Source: Sandaracinobacteroides sp039808025 (GTDB lineage: Bacteria; Pseudomonadota; Alphaproteobacteria; Sphingomonadales; Sphingomonadaceae). Taken from it: a DNA stretch of 64,000 nucleotides. Below the pieces are notes generated by a model. That model saw only the letters and a program-made list of their open reading frames with translations. It searched no databases and was not told the origin of the DNA. Shown here in pieces: positions 26,315 to 34,446 of this stretch (the stretch's first letter is position 1; each line of letters begins with the position of its first letter). The position numbers were made by a program, and so were the translations under genes. The stretch spans positions 1 through 64,000 of the forward strand of contig JBDHSK010000001.1 of the NCBI GenBank assembly GCA_039808025.1. Reading direction: 5' to 3'.

Positions 26315-26844
26315 ACGACGAGACGCAGACCGCCACGGAAGCGGACGCGCCCGCGCACGAGAAAACGATCGACGAGCAACTGGCGGATGCCCGTGCTGAA
26401 ATCGTCAACCTGACGGCCGAGCGCGATGCCGAGCGTGACCGGGCCCTGCGCGCTGCCGCCGAAGCGGAAAACACCCGCCGCCGGCTGGAGCGCGACAAGA
26501 GTGACGCCGTGCAATACGCCGCTGCCAGTTTTGCCCGCGACATGCTGACGGTGGCTGACAATCTTGGCCGCGCTGTCCAGTCGCTGCCCGACGATGCGTC
26601 TGATGCGCTGAAATCGGGGCTGGAAGCGACAATCCGCGAACTGGCTGCCATATTGGAGCGTCACGGTGTGAAAAAGGTTGATGCCGTCGGCCTGCCACTG
26701 AACCCTAATCACCATGAAGCGATGGTCGAAGTGGAGCACGAGGCCGAGCCCGGCACCGTGGTTTCCGAGTTGCAGGCAGGCTATGTGATGAAAGACCGTC
26801 TGCTGCGCCCGGCGCTCGTCACCGTCGCCAAGCCCAAGGGCTGA
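26311..26844 (+). CDS. grpE: Nucleotide exchange factor GrpE
   Basis: Co-chaperone that exchanges ADP for ATP on DnaK. The 177-aa protein has a long coiled-coil (residues 20-75: EIVNLTAERDAERDRALRAA, AENTRRRLERDKSDA) and the C-terminal beta-domain signature NPNHHEAMVEVEHEAEPGTV with GYVMKDRLLRPALVTVAKP. It overlaps hrcA by 4 bp; the hrcA-grpE pair is common in alphaproteobacteria. dnaK and dnaJ are not in the window. A long hairpin follows the stop codon. Confidence 0.97.
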   Translation: MNDETQTATEADAPAHEKTIDEQLADARAEIVNLTAERDAERDRALRAAAEAENTRRRLERDKSDAVQYAAASFARDMLTVADNLGRAVQSLPDDASDALKSGLEATIRELAAILERHGVKKVDAVGLPLNPNHHEAMVEVEHEAEPGTVVSELQAGYVMKDRLLRPALVTVAKPKG

Positions 26845-26852
26845 TTGCAGCC

Positions 26853-26890
26853 CGTTCCGCAGTGGCCGATCGCGGCCTGACTGCGGAACG
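26853..26890. terminator. Long nested hairpin after grpE
   Basis: CGTTCCGCAGT and ACTGCGGAACG are perfect 11-bp arms. Inside them GGCCG and CGGCC pair around ATCG, with a TG bulge, giving a 16-bp stem. It lies 8 nt past the grpE stop and 20 nt before the next start. No T-run follows, so it may be a weak terminator, an RNA-stabilising element or an operator for the downstream gene. Confidence 0.5.
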
Positions 26891-26909
26891 CTGACGGAAA
26901 CTGCACCAT

Positions 26910-27656
26910 ATGCGCCTGCCGCCTGATGCGAAACGTCGCGCCACCGGCATGGTGCTGGCGCTTCTGGTGCAGTTGCTTCTGGTTGCCATGCTGCTGACCC
27001 TCACCCCCCGGCCGGGTGGCGGCCGCAAGGACGAACCGATCTTCATCGGTGTGAACATTCCGGCGGCAAAACCGCAACCGGAAACCCCACCCGAAACGGC
27101 GGAACCCCCCTCTCCCAGCAAACGGCCCGTTCAACCAACACCGCCGGTTGTTGCGGCGCCAGCGCCGCCGCCCGCACCCCTCGTTGCCGAACCACCGCCT
27201 ATCATCTCCCTGCCGCCCCAGGTGATGGCCACGCTCGATATCAGCAAGCCACCGCCACGCCCCCGCACCTCCGGACCGCTGATGGGCCCACCGGCCCCGA
27301 CCTCGATCGCCTCTGACGATACACCGCTGGTCAGTGGCAGCGGGCCAAACGGAGAGCCCCTGTTTGCCGCCGCATGGTACCGGGAACCCTATGACGACGA
27401 ACTGCGCGGCTATCTGTCGACAGCGCGCGGCCCCGGCTGGGGGCAAATCGCCTGCCGCACGGTTTCCGGATACCGGGTGGAAGACTGCATCATTCTGGGA
27501 GAGTATCCGGAAGGTTCGGGCATTGCCCGCGCCGTTCAGGCGGCTGCCTGGCAGTTCCGGGTGCGCCCGCCCCGCAAGGGTGGCCACGATCTGGTGGGGG
27601 AATGGGTGCGCATTCATATCGATTACGGCCTGAAACGACGCAAAGATCAGGGCTGA
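26910..27656 (+). CDS. TonB-like / proline-rich membrane-anchored protein
   Basis: A 248-aa protein with TonB-like architecture: short cytoplasmic N-terminus, one transmembrane helix (MVLALLVQLLLVAMLLTL, about residues 14-31), a very proline-rich periplasmic linker (residues 50-130), and a C-terminal globular domain (WYREPYDDELRGYL to DLVGEWVRIHIDYG). The globular part has two cysteines (IACRTVSGYRVEDC) that could form a disulfide. I infer a TonB-family or envelope-spanning role; no exbB, exbD or receptor is adjacent. Its start follows the grpE hairpin, so it may depend on read-through or its own promoter. Confidence 0.75.
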   Translation: MRLPPDAKRRATGMVLALLVQLLLVAMLLTLTPRPGGGRKDEPIFIGVNIPAAKPQPETPPETAEPPSPSKRPVQPTPPVVAAPAPPPAPLVAEPPPIISLPPQVMATLDISKPPPRPRTSGPLMGPPAPTSIASDDTPLVSGSGPNGEPLFAAAWYREPYDDELRGYLSTARGPGWGQIACRTVSGYRVEDCIILGEYPEGSGIARAVQAAAWQFRVRPPRKGGHDLVGEWVRIHIDYGLKRRKDQG

Positions 27657-27669
27657 CAGCCGCCCCGGC

Positions 27670-28227
27670 TCAGGCGCGTCCGGCCGAAGCCGACAGTAGC
27701 GCCGGATCGATCCCCGCCTGCCTGAATCCCTGTTCCCAGCGCTGATCAAAGCTCGTCTGCCACAACAGATCATCTGTGCCCGGTGTCGAGAACCAGCCGT
27801 GGCGGGCCAGTTCCTCGTCGAGTTGCCCCGGCCCCCAGCCGGCATAGCCCAGTGCGCACAGATAATCGCTGGGACCGCTGCCGGAAGCAATCGCCGCCAG
27901 CACATCGCGGGTGCTGGTAAGTGCAAACCGATTGGCGACATGGCGGGTGTCCTCGCCGCCCCAGTCGCTGGTGTGCAGCACAAACCCGCGTTCCGGCTCG
28001 ACGGGGCCACCCAGCAGCACCGGAAGCAGCGGCGTATCGCCGGGATCGATATCGAGCTGGTGCATCAGTTCGGGAACGGTGAGATCGGCAATCGGCAGAT
28101 GCAGGCAGATCCCCAGTGCCCCGGTATCGTCGTGGGCGCAGATGGCGATCACCGAACGTTCGAACCGCGGATCGCCGATTCCGGGCATGGCCAGCAGGAA
28201 CTGACCGGAAAGATAACGCGCATCCAT
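27670..28227 (-). CDS. YqgE/AlgH family protein
   Basis: A 185-aa cytoplasmic protein of the UPF0301/YqgE family. It begins YLSGQFLLAMPGIGDPRFERSVI and continues with DDTGALGICLH, VLLGGPVEPERGFVLHTSDW and CALGYAGWGPGQLDEELARHGW, all family-typical. The molecular function is not established. It converges with the TonB-like gene (13 bp gap) and is divergent from the peroxiredoxin. Confidence 0.93.
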   Translation of the reverse strand: MDARYLSGQFLLAMPGIGDPRFERSVIAICAHDDTGALGICLHLPIADLTVPELMHQLDIDPGDTPLLPVLLGGPVEPERGFVLHTSDWGGEDTRHVANRFALTSTRDVLAAIASGSGPSDYLCALGYAGWGPGQLDEELARHGWFSTPGTDDLLWQTSFDQRWEQGFRQAGIDPALLSASAGRA

Positions 28228-28339
28228 GCCTGCACTCTAGTCTGCCAACGCCTGCTGGCAAGCATCCAGCCCGGCGAAGCGCTGGACCTTGCCGAACGGG
28301 AGGTCTAACCCGATCACCGACAGACGAAGGAGAAGGATC

Positions 28340-28822
28340 ATGACGATCAAGGTTGGCGATTCGCTTCCCGACATTACACTGACGAAGGCAACCGATTCCG
28401 GACCGCAGCCGGTCAGCACCAGGGATTTCTTCGCCGGTCGCACCGTGGCACTGTTTGCTGTTCCCGGCGCCTTTACCCCCACCTGTTCGGCCAAACACCT
28501 GCCGAGCTACATTGAAAAGGCTGCCGAGCTGAAGGCCAAGGGCATCGATGAAATCGCCTGCGTTGCGGTAAACGACGCCTTTGTGATGGGGGCGTGGGGC
28601 AAGGGTGCGGGCGCTGACGGCCATGTGACCATGCTGGCCGACGGCAACGGCGATCTGGCAAAAGCCATCGGACTGACTCTTGACCTTGGCAAGATGGGGC
28701 TTGGCACCCGCTCACAGCGCTATTCGATGGTGGTAAAAGACGGCAAGGTTACCGTGCTGAACGTCGAGGCAGGCGGCGAATACCGCGTGTCGTCGGCCGA
28801 ACATATGCTGAGCCAGCTGTAA
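28340..28822 (+). CDS. Peroxiredoxin (Prx5-type)
   Basis: Thiol peroxidase of the Prx5/AhpE-like redoxin family, 160 aa. The peroxidatic site is PGAFTPTCSAKHLPSY, as in glutaredoxin- or thioredoxin-dependent Prx5 proteins. VNDAFVMGAWGKG and RYSMVVKDGKVTVLNVE follow as expected. No fused glutaredoxin domain is present. The start ATG 28340 has AAGGAGAAGG directly upstream. It is divergent from yqgE and lies 14 bp before the dienelactone hydrolase gene, so the two probably form an operon. Confidence 0.95.
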   Translation: MTIKVGDSLPDITLTKATDSGPQPVSTRDFFAGRTVALFAVPGAFTPTCSAKHLPSYIEKAAELKAKGIDEIACVAVNDAFVMGAWGKGAGADGHVTMLADGNGDLAKAIGLTLDLGKMGLGTRSQRYSMVVKDGKVTVLNVEAGGEYRVSSAEHMLSQL

Positions 28823-28836
28823 GGGTGACATCGGCC

Positions 28837-29550
28837 ATGGACTTTGAATATTTCGATGGTGACCAGCGCTGCCTTGGGGTGCTGGCCCTGCCAGACCCGG
28901 CCAGATTTCCCGGCAAGCGCGTTGGCATCGTTGCCGTGCACGAGGCCTGGGGGCTGGGCAAGCAGGTGCAGCGGCGGGTCAAGATGCTGGCTGACCTCGG
29001 CTATGTGGCGCTGGCCGCTGATATTTTCGGTGATCGCTATATCCCCAAGGATCCGCCCGACGGCATGGCCCGCATCGGCCAGTGGCTGGGCGACCGCCCG
29101 GCGCTGCGCCGCCGCGCAGCTGCTGCCGTTACCGCACTCAAGGCACACCCGCTGTGCGATGGGCGGATCGGCGTGATCGGCTATTGCTTTGGCGGATCGA
29201 CGGCGCTGGAAGTGGCGCGCGCCGGAACGCCCGATGTGCTGGGTGTGGTGTCGTTCCATGGGGCGCTTCCCACCGACATGCCGGCGGAAAAAGGCGCCAT
29301 CAAGGCCAGGGTTCTGGCATGCCATGGCGCGGAAGACCCGCTGGTGCCGCACGAGGCGCTCGTCGATTTCCTGAAGGAAATGGCCGCAGCCGGTGCCGAC
29401 TGCCAGACCATCTGCTACACCGGCGCCTGCCACAGCTTCACCAACCCCGATGCCGATGGCTCGATCAACCCCGGCATCCACTATGAGGAAAAGGCCGACC
29501 GCCGGTCGTGGGTGGCGATGCAGACCCACTTCAACGAGGTGTTCGGCTAG
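28837..29550 (+). CDS. Dienelactone hydrolase family protein
   Basis: Alpha/beta hydrolase of the dienelactone hydrolase family, 237 aa from the ATG at 28837 (AAGGG 11 nt upstream; the GTG at 28825 abuts the same site and is unlikely). The catalytic triad is visible: the nucleophile Cys in VIGYCFGGST, Asp in CHGAEDPLVP and His in YTGACHSFTN. Members hydrolyse lactones or esters; the real substrate is unknown and no aromatic degradation genes are near. It follows the peroxiredoxin and converges with the kinase gene. Confidence 0.9.
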   Translation: MDFEYFDGDQRCLGVLALPDPARFPGKRVGIVAVHEAWGLGKQVQRRVKMLADLGYVALAADIFGDRYIPKDPPDGMARIGQWLGDRPALRRRAAAAVTALKAHPLCDGRIGVIGYCFGGSTALEVARAGTPDVLGVVSFHGALPTDMPAEKGAIKARVLACHGAEDPLVPHEALVDFLKEMAAAGADCQTICYTGACHSFTNPDADGSINPGIHYEEKADRRSWVAMQTHFNEVFG

Positions 29551-29560
29551 GGCACGTTCG

Positions 29561-31912
29561 CTACAGCCGCGTCGGCCACTCCCGGCGCGGCTTGCCGCCC
29601 TTGCAGATATCGGCAACGAACGCCCGGGTTTCCGGCAGGGCATTGCGAGCATCGAGTGCCGTCAACGCCCCTTGCTTTTCGATGGTTGCGAAATTGCCGA
29701 GAACCTGGCCCCACAAACGGCAGGCCTCCGGGATGTCGCCGAAATTATAATGGTTTGCCGCCGTCGTCCGCAGCGTTGCGGTAAAACTGCGCAAGGCGCC
29801 CGGCGCGCCTTCCGCCAGTTCCACAAGCTTGCGGTGGGCATCGATCGCCACATCCGAAGCGGCATAGCTGGCAGCGCGATCATGGCGGTCCATGGCGATC
29901 TGCGCCTGCACTTCGCTAACCAAGGCCAGAGTTTGCAGCGCGCTCTTGTCGGCGGGATCGCGCCTTACCATGCGGTTGGCAAGTCCCACCGCTTCGTCGA
30001 TCGCCTGTGTGGCTTTGTCATCTTGACCGTTCGATCGGTACACAACCGCGCTATACCACAGCGAGATCGCCAGTTTGCGCAGCATCTGCGGGTCATCCGG
30101 CAAGTCTGACAGCAGGTCTCGATTGATGGCGACAACTCGGTCGAGCGTGGCGCGCGCTTCGGGCTCCATCTTCAGCTTGTGCTGGACTTCCGCCAGCAAG
30201 CGCAGGTTGCCGCTGCGGGCGCTCCGCACCTCGCGGTCGGCGGCAATCGCCGGCGGAAGGCTCTCAAGAAAGGCATCGGCGCGCAAGTGGTGGGGCAATG
30301 CACCGGCGTAATCATCGTTCCAGCCAAAGCTGTCGCCAATCGCCTGAATGGCGCTGGCGTGAAGTCGGGCGGCTTCCGGGTCGGAATTGGCAAAGGGCGC
30401 TGTCGCCCGTTCGGCCTCGCCGGCCAGCAGGCGGGCGCGATCGGGCTTGTTGTTGTTGTAAAGATCAACACCTGCCTGCTCGGTTCGCAGGGCGGCAAAG
30501 GCCATCGCCACGGTCTTGTCCTTGGGGTGGGCGGCATAAACGGGTTCCAGCAAGGCGGCGGCGCGATCCAGCAGCGCGTTGGCATCGGCATAACGACCCA
30601 GCGATGCCTGCTGCCCGCCCCCCGTCACTTCGGCCAGCCGCACATAGCCGCGGCCGGCCTCGGCCACCACATCGATCGGGGCATCGGCCATCTCCGCCAG
30701 CGAATCGAGATAGCGAAGCGCGGTTTCCGCAAGCGACTTGCGGGCCTCGGTTGCCCCCGACACCCGGCTCACCTTGTCGAACACATCAAACAGCATGGCC
30801 TTGGCAATGGCGCGGGTCTGCTCGAACCGCGCCTGCGCCTGCGCCTGCGCCGCACGGGCATGATGGTTGGCAACCAACACCGCCACCAGCGCCACCACCA
30901 GACCGGCAAGTGTCGCAAGCGCCATCACCGATGGCAGACGGTGGCGCCAGAAAAATTTGCGTATCCGATAGGCATCACCCCCCCGCATGGCCGCCACCGG
31001 CATGGTGGTTCGCCACGCCACCAGATCGGCATGCAGGGCGTCGGCGGTCGAATATCCACCGGATCGGGCTGTAGCGATGATTGCCTGCAATTCTGCGTCG
31101 GGCTCCGGTACCAGCCGCGCCAGCAGCCGGCCAAGGCCGGCGATATCGGTCGCAGTGGGGGAAGCAGCGTCATGCGCGTTGGCAGCCGCGGCATCGGCGG
31201 GCCGTGAAATGCCGAAATCAATCAGCTTTACCATGCCATTGTCGTCAACCAGCACGTTCAACGGCGTGATGTCGCGGTGAACCACCAGCCGCCCATGGGC
31301 ATAGGCAATGGCCGATGTCGCAGCTTCCACCAGTGCCACCCGCTCAGCAACACCAAGCTGATGTCTGTCGGCCCAGACATCGATGGCTATGCCGCCCTCA
31401 ACCAGTTCCATCACGAAATAGGGGTCGCCATCGGCGGTCTCGCCGCCATCATGGATATGGGCGATATGGGGGTGATGCAGATTGGCGAGAGTCTGACGCT
31501 CAGCCAGAAACCGGCTGACCAGTTCGCTGGAAAGCAGGCCGGGCTTGATCACCTTGAGGGCGACCTCGTGGGTGAAATCCCCGGCATCGCGCACGGCCCG
31601 ATATACGGTTCCCATGCCGCCCCGGCCAATCACCGCCAGCAGCCGGTAATGGCCTATCCGTTCGGGCATGGCCGCCAGATCATCCATGGCGACAAGGCCT
31701 GCAGCGCCGGTTCCGAACAATCGCCCCTCGCCCGACTGGGCATGCCGGTCGGCCTCCAGCATCGCCCGCACCCGCGCCTTTACCTGCGCGCTGCTGTCGT
31801 GCCGGGCAATCGTCGCCTCGCGGGCGGGTTCGGGAAGATCGACCAGTTCCTCGAACAGCAGGATCGCCTGACGTTCGGCGTCGAATTCCGGATCAACCCC
31901 CTCAGATGCCAT
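29561..31912 (-). CDS. Membrane Ser/Thr protein kinase with TPR-like sensor domain, possibly degenerate
   Basis: 783-aa transmembrane protein. Residues 88-300 are a Hanks-type kinase: glycine loop GRGGMGTVYRA (97-106), Lys120 (VALKVI), HRDIT with Asp214, DFGIS with Asp232. The usual lysine after HRD is threonine, and the segment after DFG is shortened: no recognisable APE motif or substrate-binding loop, with the sequence passing straight to TATDIAGLGRLLARL. One transmembrane helix follows (about 329-348), then a periplasmic TPR-like region of about 430 residues (ETALRYLDSLAEMAD, DANALLDRAAALLEP). The ATG at 31912 overlaps the end of the sigma-factor gene by 11 bp. Such kinases are known partners of TIGR02999-type ECF sigma factors. 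Confidence 0.9.
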   Translation of the reverse strand: MASEGVDPEFDAERQAILLFEELVDLPEPAREATIARHDSSAQVKARVRAMLEADRHAQSGEGRLFGTGAAGLVAMDDLAAMPERIGHYRLLAVIGRGGMGTVYRAVRDAGDFTHEVALKVIKPGLLSSELVSRFLAERQTLANLHHPHIAHIHDGGETADGDPYFVMELVEGGIAIDVWADRHQLGVAERVALVEAATSAIAYAHGRLVVHRDITPLNVLVDDNGMVKLIDFGISRPADAAAANAHDAASPTATDIAGLGRLLARLVPEPDAELQAIIATARSGGYSTADALHADLVAWRTTMPVAAMRGGDAYRIRKFFWRHRLPSVMALATLAGLVVALVAVLVANHHARAAQAQAQARFEQTRAIAKAMLFDVFDKVSRVSGATEARKSLAETALRYLDSLAEMADAPIDVVAEAGRGYVRLAEVTGGGQQASLGRYADANALLDRAAALLEPVYAAHPKDKTVAMAFAALRTEQAGVDLYNNNKPDRARLLAGEAERATAPFANSDPEAARLHASAIQAIGDSFGWNDDYAGALPHHLRADAFLESLPPAIAADREVRSARSGNLRLLAEVQHKLKMEPEARATLDRVVAINRDLLSDLPDDPQMLRKLAISLWYSAVVYRSNGQDDKATQAIDEAVGLANRMVRRDPADKSALQTLALVSEVQAQIAMDRHDRAASYAASDVAIDAHRKLVELAEGAPGALRSFTATLRTTAANHYNFGDIPEACRLWGQVLGNFATIEKQGALTALDARNALPETRAFVADICKGGKPRREWPTRL

Positions 31913-32465
31913 CGATCCTGTTCCCCAAAGCATCCGACAACCACGCACGCGCGGCGCGCCAGCGGCGCTTCAGGGTTGCTTCGGAGAGGCCGGTAACCTG
32001 CGCGATGTCGCCGAGGCCCATGCCGCCGAAATACCGCATTTCCACCAGTTCCGCCAACTGCATGTCGATCGCCCCCAATCGCAACAGCGCAGTTTCGAGG
32101 GCAATCAGGTCAGGCGCACATTCCCCGTCGAGATTTTCATCCAGCTCCACCCGCCGGTGCGCCCGCTTGTCGGCCTGCTGGGAGCGGGCATGATCAACAA
32201 GAATATTGCGCATCAATCTGGCCGCAAGCGCGATCATGTGGGCGCGATCACTTATGTTGATCGCGCCATGGCGTACCAGCTTCAGAATGGCATCATTGAT
32301 GAGATCGCCCGATGAAAAGGAAACATGTCGTTCATGGCGCAACTGGGCCGACGCGATGCTGCGCAGTTCCGGATACAGGCGGGTGATCAGCTGGTCGCGG
32401 GCTTCAGCGTCTCCGGCCCGCCACCTGACGATCAGATCCTCGACCCTGATTTCACTCCGGTCCAT
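31902..32465 (-). CDS. ECF-type RNA polymerase sigma factor, kinase-associated (TIGR02999-like)
   Basis: Sigma-70 family factor, 187 aa. Region 2 is RLYPELRSIASAQLRHERHV plus DLINDAILKLVRHG; the linker carries MRNILVDHARSQQADKR, typical of the TIGR02999/ECF43-like group. Region 4 is VEMRYFGGMGLGDIAQVTGL with the helix-turn-helix SEATLKRRWRAARAWL. Groups of this kind are controlled by a Ser/Thr kinase encoded next door, and the kinase gene overlaps its 3' end by 11 bp. No anti-sigma factor is present. The frame opens at a TTG (32486); the ATG at 32465 fits the family start better. Confidence 0.9.
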   Translation of the reverse strand: MDRSEIRVEDLIVRWRAGDAEARDQLITRLYPELRSIASAQLRHERHVSFSSGDLINDAILKLVRHGAINISDRAHMIALAARLMRNILVDHARSQQADKRAHRRVELDENLDGECAPDLIALETALLRLGAIDMQLAELVEMRYFGGMGLGDIAQVTGLSEATLKRRWRAARAWLSDALGNRIDGI

Positions 32466-32566
32466 CGCCTGCAGCAGACCCCCCAATCTCGTATCAGCAC
32501 GGCGCAGTGTCAGGCTATCACTTCCTCGTCGGCGCCCCTAGCCATTTTCAAACGGAATAACGAAGA

Positions 32567-32586
32567 TTTTGCAATATATTGCAAAA
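32567..32586. promoter_or_regulatory. 20-bp perfect palindrome in the divergent promoter region
   Basis: TTTTGCAATATATTGCAAAA is a perfect 20-bp palindrome in an AT-rich island of otherwise GC-rich DNA. It lies about 100 bp upstream of the ECF sigma-factor start and about 88 bp upstream of the PEPxxWA protein start, so a dimeric regulator bound there could control both. The regulator is unknown. Confidence 0.6.
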
Positions 32587-32673
32587 AAATAATGCTGTTC
32601 TGACCGGATCCGCCCCGAGGTTACGCATTACCATATGCGGGCAACTGGCTCGCGAAAACGGGGAGAGCATATC

Positions 32674-33420
32674 ATGCTGAAACAGGCAATCATCGTTGGG
32701 GCAATCGTGTCAGCGATACCGGCCAGCGCCGCACCGGTCGACCTCACGGGCTGGACCGCTGAAGGGAACAACCACAACTGGGTGGTGCAGCCGGGTAACG
32801 ACAGCGTTCTGCAAACCATCAATGGCGACCCGACGGTGTTCTACGGAACCACCAACGCCATCGGCAACAAGCTGTCGGGAACCATCCGTGTGAATACCAC
32901 GAGCGACGATGATTTCATCGGGTTCGTGCTGGGCTTCACCCCCGGCGACCTGTTTGCCGCCACCACGGATTACCTGCTTGTCGACTGGAAACAGGGCAAT
33001 CAGGGTGCCGGCGCCCGCGGACTTTCCATCTCGCATGTAACGGGCGGAATCGGCACCGTTCCCGGTGATGCCTGGGGCCACACCGGAAGCGTGCAGGAAC
33101 TGCAGCGCGGGGCAACCCTTGGTGACGTCGGCTGGGCAGACTTCACCACATACACCTTCGATCTCTATTACTACGCCAGCAATGTGCAGGTCTGGGTGAA
33201 CGGCCTGAAGGAAATCGACATCAGCGGCAGCTTCGCCAACGGTCGGTTCGGCTTCTATAATTATTCGCAGCAACAGGTTCTTTATGCCGGAATCACCGAA
33301 GATGTGTTGCCACCGCCAGGCGGAGTGCCTGAACCTGCCGTCTGGGCGATGATGATTGCCGGTTTCGGCCTGGTGGGCGCCACCGTCCGCCGTCGCGGCA
33401 TCACTCACGCCAGCGCCTGA
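32674..33420 (+). CDS. Secreted thrombospondin-C-terminal-like protein with PEPxxWA-CTERM anchor
   Basis: 248-aa exported protein. A signal peptide (MLKQAIIVGAIVSAIPASA) precedes a mature domain that resembles the thrombospondin C-terminal (TSP_C) beta-sandwich: GTIRVNTTSDDDFIGFVLGF, YLLVDWKQGNQG, the WGHTG segment, GDVGWADFTTYTFDLYYY and NGRFGFYNYSQQQVLYAGI follow the same order as in animal thrombospondins. The C-terminus is a PEPxxWA sorting signal: VPEPAVWAMMIAGFGLVGA then RRR, recognised by exosortase systems. The start ATG 32674 has GGGGAGAG upstream. It is divergent from the sigma-kinase pair and may be their target. The TSP_C match is from memory of the family and needs a profile search. 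Confidence 0.85.
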   Translation: MLKQAIIVGAIVSAIPASAAPVDLTGWTAEGNNHNWVVQPGNDSVLQTINGDPTVFYGTTNAIGNKLSGTIRVNTTSDDDFIGFVLGFTPGDLFAATTDYLLVDWKQGNQGAGARGLSISHVTGGIGTVPGDAWGHTGSVQELQRGATLGDVGWADFTTYTFDLYYYASNVQVWVNGLKEIDISGSFANGRFGFYNYSQQQVLYAGITEDVLPPPGGVPEPAVWAMMIAGFGLVGATVRRRGITHASA

Positions 33421-33481
33421 ACACCAGCAGGCCCCGCAGGCGCCAGCCAGCCACCGGGGAGGGCCGGTGCAAGGCTGGTAG

Positions 33482-33509
33482 GGGGGCGGCACCACTCGGT
33501 GCCGCCCCC
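33482..33509. terminator. Strong hairpin between convergent genes
   Basis: GGGGGCGGCACC and GGTGCCGCCCCC form a perfect 12-bp GC-rich stem with the loop ACTC. It lies between the ends of the PEPxxWA gene (plus) and dapB (minus) and probably stops or protects both transcripts, although no T-run is present on either side. Confidence 0.65.
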
Positions 33510-33528
33510 AAACGTGGACTGGCACGGT

Positions 33529-34311
33529 TCAGATGTCGGCAAACAGGTCACGCATCTGGTAGCGTCCGGGCTTGCGCTTTGCGAGCCACTGGGCAGCACG
33601 CACGGCACCCTTGGCAAAAATCTCGCGGTTTTCAGCGACATGGCCAAGTTCCAGCCGCTCGCCCTCGCCTGCAAACAGCACCTTGTGCTCACCCGCCGAT
33701 GAACCGCCACGCAGCGTTGCAAACCCGATTCCGCCGGGCGCGCGTGCCTGACGGTGCAGTTCATGTGGCTGCAGCCGCAAGGCAGCAAGGCTGCTGCCCC
33801 GCCCCCGGGCAGCGGCTTCCCCGAGGAACAGCGCCGTTCCCGACGGAGCATCGACCTTGTGGCGATGGTGCAGCTCGGCAATCTCGATATCAAACTCGGG
33901 CCCCAGCGCCCGCGCCGCCCGCTCGACGAGGCTGGCAAGCAGGTTGACGGCCAGCGACATGTTGGGGGACTGCAGCACGGCGATGCTGTTGGCGGCAACG
34001 TTGATCGCCCGCTGATGCTCTGCCTCCAGCCCGGTGGTGCCGATCACGATGGCGGCATTGCCATCGATCGCCGCCCTCAGGTTTTCAGCCAGTGCCGCCG
34101 GAGAGGTGAAATCGATCAGCACATCGGCCTTGTGGGCAATAGGCTGGGCGTTTGCACCCACCACCAGCCCATCGCCGATCACCGATCCGCATATGCGGTG
34201 GCCCGGCCTTTCCACGCCGCCCACCAGCAGCACATCGGCTGCCGCCTGCACTTCGCGCACCACCGCCTGCCCCATGCGGCCACCCACCCCCAGCACCCCT
34301 ATCCGGATCAT
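33529..34311 (-). CDS. dapB: 4-hydroxy-tetrahydrodipicolinate reductase
   Basis: NAD(P)H-dependent reductase of the lysine/diaminopimelate pathway, 260 aa. The nucleotide site GVLGVGGRMGQAVVREV is at the N-terminus, and VLIDFTSPAAL, IVIGTTGL, and the catalytic ELHHRHKVDAPSGTAL motif are all present. The start ATG 34311 has AGGAG about 10 nt upstream. The frame stays open to 36246, but that part is antisense to the amidohydrolase. It is a single gene between a hairpin and the divergent amidohydrolase operon. Confidence 0.97.
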   Translation of the reverse strand: MIRIGVLGVGGRMGQAVVREVQAAADVLLVGGVERPGHRICGSVIGDGLVVGANAQPIAHKADVLIDFTSPAALAENLRAAIDGNAAIVIGTTGLEAEHQRAINVAANSIAVLQSPNMSLAVNLLASLVERAARALGPEFDIEIAELHHRHKVDAPSGTALFLGEAAARGRGSSLAALRLQPHELHRQARAPGGIGFATLRGGSSAGEHKVLFAGEGERLELGHVAENREIFAKGAVRAAQWLAKRKPGRYQMRDLFADI

Positions 34312-34446
34312 CGTCAGCCATCTCCTCTGCTGCCAGCGCCATTCAGCCCGCCACCCGACGCTGGTGCGGCAAAGCGGCGATGAACGCAAGGCACCGGCAA
34401 CGGCCCACCCCTTGCACTGGCCACTGCGGAATGCTGAAATGCAGGG

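Noticed and set aside
29561..31912. Plain active PknB-type kinase annotation
   Set aside because: The lysine after HRD and the APE segment are missing, so I kept the kinase call but marked it as possibly degenerate.
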